A DNA stretch of 12,765 bases from Verrucomicrobiota bacterium (GTDB lineage Bacteria; Verrucomicrobiota; Verrucomicrobiia; Chthoniobacterales; UBA10450), in assembly GCA_003219095.1 (NCBI GenBank), contig QHPM01000284.1:1-12765 (forward strand), written 5' to 3'. Each line of letters opens with the position of its first letter. Within the stretch, counting starts at the first letter, position 1. Made by a program: the position numbers and the translations under genes. Below, piece by piece: positions 8,878 to 12,765 of this stretch. The notes below the pieces were generated by a model. It worked only from the letters and a program-made list of their open reading frames with translations, was not told the origin of the DNA and made no database searches.

Positions 8878-8989
8878 GGCGACGCAACGGTGCGTTGTTC
8901 CTGGCTCGTCTTCCAGCGCGATCTTTTGGGACGTCAGGCTTCCAGCGAGGATTCAGGAGCCCCAAGTGCGTTGCGTCGCGAGAAAATCT

Positions 8990-9020
8990 GGGGAGCGCAC
9001 GCGAGGCGCGTGCGCTCCCC
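8990..9020. repeat. Perfect 14-bp GC-rich hairpin, REP-like
   Basis: GGGGAGCGCACGCG at 8990-9003 pairs without mismatch with CGCGTGCGCTCCCC at 9007-9020 around the loop AGG. A stem this long and perfect is far beyond chance. It lies between divergent genes, so it is not a terminator for either; a dispersed REP-type unit or a protein-binding site is more likely. Confidence 0.7.
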
Positions 9021-9080
9021 GGAGGAAATGGCGTCGTCGCTAGTCATATTCAGCCATGACCCATCCCCATCGACGGACAG

Positions 9081-9113
9081 GATGCTCGTCGGCAAAGATG
9101 CCGACTCTCCATC
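9081..9113. repeat. Hairpin with GATG/CATC ends
   Basis: GTCGGCA (9088-9094) pairs perfectly with TGCCGAC (9099-9105) around the loop AAGA. Outside a small internal loop, GATG (9081-9084) can pair with CATC (9110-9113). The element at 12418-12452 has the same plan, which suggests a second repeat type. Confidence 0.45.
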
Positions 9114-9152
9114 GCCGCTTGACCGAATCCCGGCGCGGCCAAAGTTTGATGG

Positions 9153-9662
9153 ATGAAACCGAAATGGCTCGCTCTCGCGATTTTCCTTGGAGTGACTTTT
9201 AATGTGAATGCTGCTTCTTCGATTTCAATCTCCAGCTCCGCCTTTCAAGCCGGAGGCGATATTCCGGCCAAATTTACCTGTAACGGAACGAACGTAAGCC
9301 CTCAATTGCAGATCAGTGGCGTCCCGAACGAAGCGAAGTCGCTGGTCTTAATTGTCGATGATCCGGATGCCCCGCATGGTTTGTTCACGCATTGGATCGT
9401 CTGGAACATCGATCCGAAAACGACGCAGGTCGCCGAGAACACTGGGCCCGCTGGCGCGGTCCAAGGCAGGAACGATTTTGGTAAACGCAATTTCGGCGGG
9501 CCCTGTCCGCCTTCCGGAACGCACCGTTATTTTTTCAAAATCTTCGCGCTCGATACCAAACTGGAATTGAAACCCAGTGCGCGCCGCGCCGAACTCGATG
9601 CCGCCATGCGTGGTCATGTCCTGGCGCAGGGGGAATTGATGGCGCGCTATTCACACAAGTAA
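9153..9662 (+). CDS. Exported YbhB/YbcL-family (PEBP, Raf-kinase-inhibitor-like) protein
   Basis: This 169-residue protein has a typical signal peptide (two early lysines, a hydrophobic core at 5-16, likely cleavage after NVNA at residue 20), so the mature protein should be periplasmic or exported. The PEBP fold is marked by DDPDAP (69-74), FTHWIVWNI (78-86) and GPCPPSGTHRYFF (116-128), which form the conserved anion-binding pocket. Length and motifs match bacterial YbhB/YbcL proteins. Their biological role is poorly defined; binding of phospholipid headgroups or other anions is known for the wider family, and inhibition of a kinase should not be assumed. The ATG at 9153 gives the signal peptide and there is no clear ribosome site. 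The gene is 67 bases upstream of folP on the same strand, with no obvious functional link. Confidence 0.92.
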   Translation: MKPKWLALAIFLGVTFNVNAASSISISSSAFQAGGDIPAKFTCNGTNVSPQLQISGVPNEAKSLVLIVDDPDAPHGLFTHWIVWNIDPKTTQVAENTGPAGAVQGRNDFGKRNFGGPCPPSGTHRYFFKIFALDTKLELKPSARRAELDAAMRGHVLAQGELMARYSHK

Positions 9663-9722
9663 ACGAAGCAATCGCTGCGATTAGCGTCAGCGCCTCGAAT
9701 AATTCGCTGCCCGTGGTAGTCT

Positions 9723-9736
9723 CACCCATATGGGTG
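9723..9736. promoter_or_regulatory. 14-bp perfect palindrome containing the folP start codon
   Basis: CACCCATATGGGTG is an exact palindrome and the folP ATG (9730-9732) begins its right half. No Shine-Dalgarno precedes the ATG. The palindrome could be an operator overlapping the start, or could fold in RNA only as an inter-strand or loopless structure. Its effect on initiation is unproven. Confidence 0.4.
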
Positions 9737-10575
9737 TGACGCCATGGAAAATTGCGGACGAGATTTTCGATCTCTCCGCCCGCGGCTGGATCATGGGAGT
9801 ATTGAATGTCACACCGGATTCATTTTCCGACGGCGGCAGATTTTTTCAAACGCCGCAGGCCCTTGCCGAAGCCCGAAAAATGATCGCGAATGGCGCCCAC
9901 ATCATCGATATCGGCGGCGAATCGACCCGTCCGGGTGCCGAACCAGTCGACGCCGCGGAGGAAAAACGCCGCGTCATCCCGATAATCGAAGAGCTCGCTG
10001 CCGAGGCTTTGATTTCGATCGATACCTCGAAGGCGGACGTTGCCGCCGCGGCTTTGGATGCGGGCGCGAAAATCGTGAACGATGTAACGGGCGGTCGCGG
10101 CGACGACGCGATGTGGCCGCTGCTGGCCAAACGCGGCGCCGCTTTCATCATCCTGCACATGAAAGGAACTCCGCCGACGATGCAACGCGCTCCTTCTTAT
10201 CACGATGTTGTTGCCGAAGTGGCCGATTTTTTTCGACAACAATATGCCCGCGCCCTAAAATTCGGTCTTGATCCCATGACGCTCGCGTTCGATCCGGGAA
10301 TCGGGTTCGGCAAGACGCTCGAGCACAATCTCTCGTTGCTGAAAAATTTGCCGCGCTTGCGCGTCAACGATCGTCCGCTCGTCGTTGGGGTCTCGCGTAA
10401 ATCATTTCTTGGCAAAATTTCCGGGCACAACGGCTCGATCCACAATCGCCTTTTGCCAACCGTCGCCTTCACCTCACTTTTACGAATGAATGGCGCCGAT
10501 GTTTTGCGCGTGCACGATGTCGAGGAAAATGTGGAGGCGCTTCGGGTCGCCGATGCGCTTCGGAGCGCGCCATGA
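9730..10575 (+). CDS. folP: Dihydropteroate synthase
   Basis: This 281-residue enzyme condenses 6-hydroxymethyl-dihydropterin diphosphate with p-aminobenzoate to give dihydropteroate in folate synthesis. It is complete and canonical: MGVLNVTPDSFSDGG (22-36, pABA-side loop), IIDIGGESTRPGA (58-70, loop 2), ISIDTSKADV (95-104), KIVNDVTGG (114-122), ILHMKGTP (141-148), FDPGIGFGKT (187-196, pterin site), GVSRKSFLG (220-228) and LRVHDVEE (259-266). The usual sulfonamide-contact residues (Phe32, Ser33 and the Thr-Arg-Pro at 66-68) appear wild-type-like, which matches a chromosomal housekeeping copy and not a sul gene. The start codon lies in a palindrome without a ribosome site. The stop overlaps the cdaA start in ATGA, so translation of the two is probably coupled. 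Confidence 0.97.
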   Translation: MGVTPWKIADEIFDLSARGWIMGVLNVTPDSFSDGGRFFQTPQALAEARKMIANGAHIIDIGGESTRPGAEPVDAAEEKRRVIPIIEELAAEALISIDTSKADVAAAALDAGAKIVNDVTGGRGDDAMWPLLAKRGAAFIILHMKGTPPTMQRAPSYHDVVAEVADFFRQQYARALKFGLDPMTLAFDPGIGFGKTLEHNLSLLKNLPRLRVNDRPLVVGVSRKSFLGKISGHNGSIHNRLLPTVAFTSLLRMNGADVLRVHDVEENVEALRVADALRSAP

Positions 10576-11450
10576 TCAATCGCATCATCCACCTATTTCT
10601 CGTCGGCTGGCGCAGCGCCTTCGAGATCGTGCTTTTGACGGTGGTGATTTATTACGGCTATCTCTACTTCCGCGGCACTCGCGGCGCGAAAGTGTTAACC
10701 GGTCTGGCCATCGTTTTTCTGGCCCTGACCTTGATCTCAACCTTGCTGAAACTCGCCGTTATCGGCTGGATCATTCGCAGCTTCTCAGTCTTCCTCGCCA
10801 TCGCCTTGGTCGTTATTTTCCAGCCGGAACTTCGGCGAGCTTTGGCGGAACTGGGCGGGCATCCGATTTTTTCCCTCACCAGCGAAAAGCGCGAGATGGT
10901 TCACGATCTTGCGGAAGCGGTCACTCAACTGGCCAGCAAACAATTCGGCGCCTTGCTCGCAATCGAGCGCGACACTTCCATTCGCGTTTATGAAGAGACT
11001 GGTGTCCAGCTCGAAGCCGATTTCTCCGTCGAGTTGTTGCTCACCATTTTTCATCCAAAAACTGCTCTGCACGATGGTGGCGTGATTGTGCGTAACGGCC
11101 GGGTCGCAGCGGCGGCCTGCATTTTCCCGGTGAGCCAGCGCGAAACGCTTGATCGCAGCCTCGGTTTGCGGCATCGCGCCGGTTTGGGATTAACCGAAGA
11201 ATCCGACGCCGTCGCGATTGTGGTCTCGGAGGAGACGGGCGGAATTTCAATTTGTCATCGCCGCCGGATCGAGCGTGATTTTACCCCGGAAACATTCCGC
11301 AAACGGATCGGCGAAATTTTGCTGCAGAGCTCTTATGATGAAGAAACTGATTCTGAAAAACTGGCAGGCGAAGATCATCTCGCTCCTGCTCGCGACCACG
11401 CTTTGGTATCTGATCAAAAAGAACGTGGCAACGACCCCATCGCCGTCTGA
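10572..11450 (+). CDS. cdaA: Membrane diadenylate cyclase CdaA (c-di-AMP synthase)
   Basis: This 292-residue protein makes cyclic di-AMP from two ATP. Three membrane helices (about 15-33, 41-62 and 65-84) are followed by a short helical linker and the DAC domain (about 105-250). Catalytic features are LHDGGVIV (167-174), RSLGLRHRAGLGL with RHR at 200-202, and TEESDAVAIVVSEETG (208-223). The canonical DGA motif reads DGG here (Asp168-Gly169-Gly170). The ATG overlaps the folP stop by 4 bases. Everything the family needs ends by about residue 253; residues 256-292 are acidic, poorly ordered and have unusual codon use (G or C in third position at 14 of 37 codons) because another gene occupies that DNA in a different frame. 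c-di-AMP typically controls osmolyte transport and wall homeostasis. The downstream partner resembles only the anchor of CdaR, and no glmM is adjacent. Confidence 0.95.
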   Translation: MINRIIHLFLVGWRSAFEIVLLTVVIYYGYLYFRGTRGAKVLTGLAIVFLALTLISTLLKLAVIGWIIRSFSVFLAIALVVIFQPELRRALAELGGHPIFSLTSEKREMVHDLAEAVTQLASKQFGALLAIERDTSIRVYEETGVQLEADFSVELLLTIFHPKTALHDGGVIVRNGRVAAAACIFPVSQRETLDRSLGLRHRAGLGLTEESDAVAIVVSEETGGISICHRRRIERDFTPETFRKRIGEILLQSSYDEETDSEKLAGEDHLAPARDHALVSDQKERGNDPIAV

Positions 11451-11484
11451 GGCCGCTTCAAGGCCCGTAGAGCAAGCGCACTAG
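11335..11484 (+). CDS. 49-residue single-helix protein resembling the CdaR/YbbR membrane anchor, overlapping cdaA
   Basis: From the ATG at 11335 (a second ATG follows at 11338) the frame encodes MMKKLILKNWQAKIISLLLA, then TTLWYLIKKN and a Pro/Ser/Glu-rich tail. The helix spans about residues 13-27, with basic residues on both sides. The K-NW--K--SLLLA--LW pattern is the N-terminal anchor of CdaR (YbbR-repeat protein), the CdaA regulator normally encoded just after cdaA. No YbbR repeats follow. It overlaps cdaA by 116 bases in the +1 frame, and in that overlap this frame has G or C in third position at 29 of 38 codons against 14 of 37 in the cdaA frame, which argues that it is the selected frame. 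It may be a minimal CdaA partner or the stump of a degraded cdaR. Identity with CdaR is an inference from a short motif. Confidence 0.6.
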   Translation: MMKKLILKNWQAKIISLLLATTLWYLIKKNVATTPSPSEAASRPVEQAH

Positions 11485-11488
11485 CTCC

Positions 11489-11537
11489 GGAGGGACTCGC
11501 TGCGGCGAGTCCTCGACGCGCAGAAGCGCGTCCCTCC
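11489..11537. repeat. REP-like palindromic doublet after the cdaA operon
   Basis: The outer inverted repeat GGAGGGAC (11489-11496) / GTCCCTCC (11530-11537) encloses two perfect hairpins: GGACTCGC (11493-11500) with GCGAGTCC (11505-11512), and GACGCG (11515-11520) with CGCGTC (11527-11532). Each half therefore reads GGAGGGAC plus a hairpin, in opposite orientation. It begins 5 bases after the stop at 11484 and may act as a transcript end for the convergent genes. Confidence 0.7.
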
Positions 11538-11561
11538 ACCTAGAAATCGTGCGATACTAAA

Positions 11562-11594
11562 TTCAGCGCTGAAAGCGCCATTCAATCTGAATGG
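11562..11594. repeat. Two short palindromes in the convergent gap
   Basis: TTCAGCGCTGAA (11562-11573) is a perfect 12-base palindrome. CCATTCA (11578-11584) pairs perfectly with TGAATGG (11588-11594) around the loop ATC. They sit between two larger inverted-pair repeats and may be parts of the same decayed cluster. Confidence 0.45.
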
Positions 11595-11615
11595 GATTCG
11601 TTTCGGTTCGTGCGC

Positions 11616-11682
11616 GGCTCCGCAGAGCGTCGCCCTAAATCCGCGCTCGAAAGCATTTGGTAGGGCGAGACTCTGTCGAGCC
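11616..11682. repeat. Imperfect REP-like inverted pair
   Basis: The 22-base arms 11616-11637 and 11661-11682 are inverted copies matching at 18 of 22 positions. Read inward-out they start TAGGGCGA and end GAGCC, with CTCTG in the middle. Layout, arm length and the TAGGG opening resemble the doublet at 3407-3480, suggesting the same family. Confidence 0.6.
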
Positions 11683-11723
11683 AATGCGTCCATTCGCACA
11701 ATGCAGACACAATGGTTCCGTGC

Positions 11724-12176
11724 CTACCGCAGAAAGCGGGCGAGATTTTCGTCTTCCCAGCGTCGCGCGCGTTTGTAGAAGCGGAACTCGCGTTCGCGGC
11801 GATTGAATTCATCGGTATGCACGCAGCGCCGGCCATTACCTCGCGCCTTGTCCGGCACGACCGCGTGCAGCATTTCGTGATAGAGGATGTACTCGAGGAA
11901 CCAAAGCGGAACAAATCGCTGATCGAGCCAGGGATTGATGCGAATGATGCGGTCCTCTTCCTGGATGGTGCCGAAAATAAAATACTCTTTCGGACGGTCG
12001 CGGCGTTTGCGCCCCCAAACAATCTTGTAACCACGAAGACGGTTGCCGAAATGACGCGCGTTTAGTTTGTTGAAAAGACCGCGCAAATCAAAATAACGGC
12101 CTTCAGTTTCGAGCCCGAATTGCCTTTGCAATGGCAATCGTGATCGCGCGATTTTTCGTTTGGTTCGTCTCGCCAT
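11724..12176 (-). CDS. SprT-like zinc metalloprotein
   Basis: The 150-residue product from the ATG at 12176 carries the HExxH metal site YHEMLH (His100, Glu101, His104), followed at residue 120 by VHTDEFNRRER, where His120 is the likely third zinc ligand, as in SprT-like proteins. Upstream, FNKLNARHFG and YKIVWGRK match the SprT N-terminal pattern (a helix with N-xxF, then a strand ending in W). The start at 12176 follows AAAAGGGAAT, a fair ribosome site; a longer TTG start at 12245 adds 23 unconvincing residues. Related proteins include SprT of E. coli and the eukaryotic DNA-protein-crosslink protease SPRTN, but the role of short bacterial versions is mostly unknown. The basic N terminus (KRKIARSRLP) would fit nucleic-acid contact. 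It converges on the cdaA block across a repeat-rich gap. Confidence 0.82.
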   Translation of the reverse strand: MARRTKRKIARSRLPLQRQFGLETEGRYFDLRGLFNKLNARHFGNRLRGYKIVWGRKRRDRPKEYFIFGTIQEEDRIIRINPWLDQRFVPLWFLEYILYHEMLHAVVPDKARGNGRRCVHTDEFNRREREFRFYKRARRWEDENLARFLR

Positions 12177-12299
12177 ATTCCCTTTTAAAGCCCGATTTAT
12201 CCTGCGGGACGGCTCCATTGTACGCGAGTGCAAATCAGGAAACAACCAACGCGATATTATTTTTTCTAGACATGCAAGCTGCTTAAATTCCTATATTTA

Positions 12300-12305
12300 T
12301 ATAAT
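12300..12305 (+). promoter_or_regulatory. Consensus -10 box (TATAAT) in AT-rich patch
   Basis: A perfect TATAAT lies in the AT-rich patch, but no good -35 is seen 16-18 bases upstream. If active it would transcribe a roughly 330-base leader before rodA or a separate small RNA. Confidence 0.3.
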
Positions 12306-12417
12306 GGATCTCAAAAATGCGAATCTATCATAATTGCGAAAAAACTGCTGCTTGAGCGTGTTATTCCGCACAAAGTTCAGCGGCACAAGGCCTTTGCGAA
12401 AATGCCCCGATTTTGAA

Positions 12418-12452
12418 GATGGCAACCCGGCCTGTCTCGGCCGGAGGGCATC
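12418..12452. repeat. GC-rich hairpin with GATG/CATC ends
   Basis: CCGGCC (12427-12432) pairs perfectly with GGCCGG (12439-12444) around TGTCTC, with GATG (12418-12421) and CATC (12449-12452) at the outer ends. The arrangement parallels 9081-9113. A second small stem, GGGCA-TCC-TGCCC, overlaps its right end at 12446-12458. Confidence 0.45.
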
Positions 12453-12645
12453 CTGCCCGGCGATAATTCACGAGCCTCAACAAGCTGGAAGCATGTCAGC
12501 CAGGTCCAGGCTGAAAGCTCATATCCCGAAACAGGTCGCCACGCCGCCACCCTGAGTCCATGCCATCAGCATCGGTTTTTCAGCGCTGTCAGGTTTACGT
12601 TTTGCTTCACCTACATATATTCCGCACACCGGCGGATCGAATAAC

Positions 12646-12765
12646 GTGACTCCGTTTCTCAGAAAAATTCTCGGGCTCAACTGGCTGCTGATGGCGGTCA
12701 TGCTCGCGCTCGCCATTTTTGGCGTGATCGCGATCTATAGCGCCACTTACATGCGGGAAGATCCA
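12646..12765 (+). CDS. rodA: RodA/FtsW-family (SEDS) cell-wall glycosyltransferase, N-terminal part, cut by window edge
   Basis: From the GTG at 12646 forty codons stay open to the right edge: VTPFLRKILGLNWLLMAVML followed by ALAIFGVIAIYSATYMREDP. The pattern (short basic start, Asn-Trp, first membrane helix ending in G-x-x-x-IYSAT) is the N terminus of SEDS proteins. The LNW form and absence of a long cytoplasmic tail favour RodA, the peptidoglycan polymerase of the elongasome, over FtsW. No in-frame ATG exists upstream within the region inspected; a GGCGGAT about 10 bases before the GTG is a weak ribosome site. Catalytic loops lie outside the window, so RodA versus FtsW cannot be settled here. 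Confidence 0.75.
   Translation, partial: MTPFLRKILGLNWLLMAVMLALAIFGVIAIYSATYMREDP

Larger units (their letters stand above)
8878..9152. other. Divergent intergenic region between rnr and the PEBP-family gene
   Basis: No credible coding sequence lies here; the long plus-strand reading frame entering it is antisense to rnr. It must hold both divergent promoters, but I see no clear -35/-10 pair on either strand. It contains a 10-bp inverted repeat GCGACGCAAC (8879-8888) / GTTGCGTCGC (8970-8979) bounding about 100 bases, the 9-mer CTTCCAGCG twice (8910-8918 and 8939-8947), a perfect 14-bp hairpin (8990-9020) and a 7-bp hairpin (9088-9105). Confidence 0.6.
12177..12645. other. Gene-free region with AT-rich patch and hairpins
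   Basis: No credible protein gene is visible between the SprT-like start and the RodA start; a 73-codon plus-strand frame at 12334-12555 crosses a hairpin and has no recognisable protein features. The stretch 12253-12345 is much more AT-rich than the surroundings and probably holds promoters for the SprT-like gene (minus) and for the plus strand. Hairpins occur at 12427-12444, at 12446-12458 (GGGCA/TGCCC) and at 12498-12514 (CAGCC/GGCTG). A small RNA is possible but unproven. Confidence 0.55.

Noticed and set aside
8990-9020. Rho-independent terminator
   Set aside because: It lies between divergent starts and has no T-run on either side.
8371-9156. 261-codon plus-strand open frame across the rnr start
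   Set aside because: Mostly antisense to rnr and continuing through the hairpins of the intergenic region; no recognisable protein pattern.
9663-9729. tRNA-like segment before folP
   Set aside because: Too short and without T-arm or acceptor complementarity.
12492-12522. Resemblance to the SRP RNA tip (GTCAG...AGGTCC)
   Set aside because: The diagnostic GGAAGG tetraloop region and AGCAG partner are missing; only a short CAGCC/GGCTG stem is present.
12334-12555. 73-codon plus-strand open frame
   Set aside because: Crosses the GC hairpin at 12427-12444, lacks a ribosome site and has no protein-like pattern.
1-12765. CRISPR array, prophage, toxin-antitoxin pair or transposase gene
   Set aside because: No regularly spaced direct repeats, phage or transposase motifs were found in any reading frame inspected.

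Overview
The window looks like chromosomal DNA of a GC-rich, Gram-negative-type bacterium, most likely a Verrucomicrobiota member of the Chthoniobacterales / soil 'Udaeobacter' kind. That placement is an inference. It rests on the gene set (a Wzy_C ligase with a helical-repeat tail, folP joined to cdaA, a small Pur-alpha protein, a RodA start resembling verrucomicrobial ones), on weak or missing Shine-Dalgarno sequences at most starts, and on compact GC-rich inverted-pair repeats in the intergenic gaps. No rRNA or tRNA gene was found to fix the taxonomy.

Layout. (1) 1-2976 is a surface-polysaccharide segment. A polyprenyl glycosylphosphotransferase cut by the left edge (1-460, minus) diverges from an O-antigen-ligase-family membrane protein with a long C-terminal helical-repeat domain (557-2950, plus). 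(2) 2974-8877 is a minus-strand block read right to left: rnr (RNase R), a 69-residue Pur-alpha-like nucleic-acid-binding protein, ppdK (pyruvate phosphate dikinase) with a consensus-like promoter, an inverted-pair repeat, and a three-helix membrane protein of unknown role. (3) 8878-9152 is a gene-free divergent region with strong hairpins. (4) 9153-11484 is a plus-strand block: an exported YbhB/PEBP-family protein, folP (dihydropteroate synthase), cdaA (diadenylate cyclase, overlapping folP by 4 bases), and a 49-residue single-helix protein that overlaps the 3' end of cdaA in another frame and resembles only the membrane anchor of the CdaA regulator CdaR/YbbR. (5) 11485-11723 is a palindrome-rich gap between convergent genes. 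(6) 11724-12176 (minus) encodes a SprT-like HExxH metalloprotein. (7) 12177-12645 has no credible protein gene but holds an AT-rich promoter-like patch and hairpins. (8) The first 40 codons of a RodA/FtsW-family protein begin at 12646 and run off the right edge.

Together these are mostly core functions: cell-surface glycan assembly, the pyruvate/PEP node, RNA decay, folate synthesis, c-di-AMP signalling and cell-wall elongation. The points most worth a second look are the overlapping anchor-only CdaR-like protein, the rnr plus Pur-alpha pair, and a family of head-to-head palindromic repeats seen in several of the gaps. No phage, CRISPR array, toxin-antitoxin pair or transposase gene was seen.
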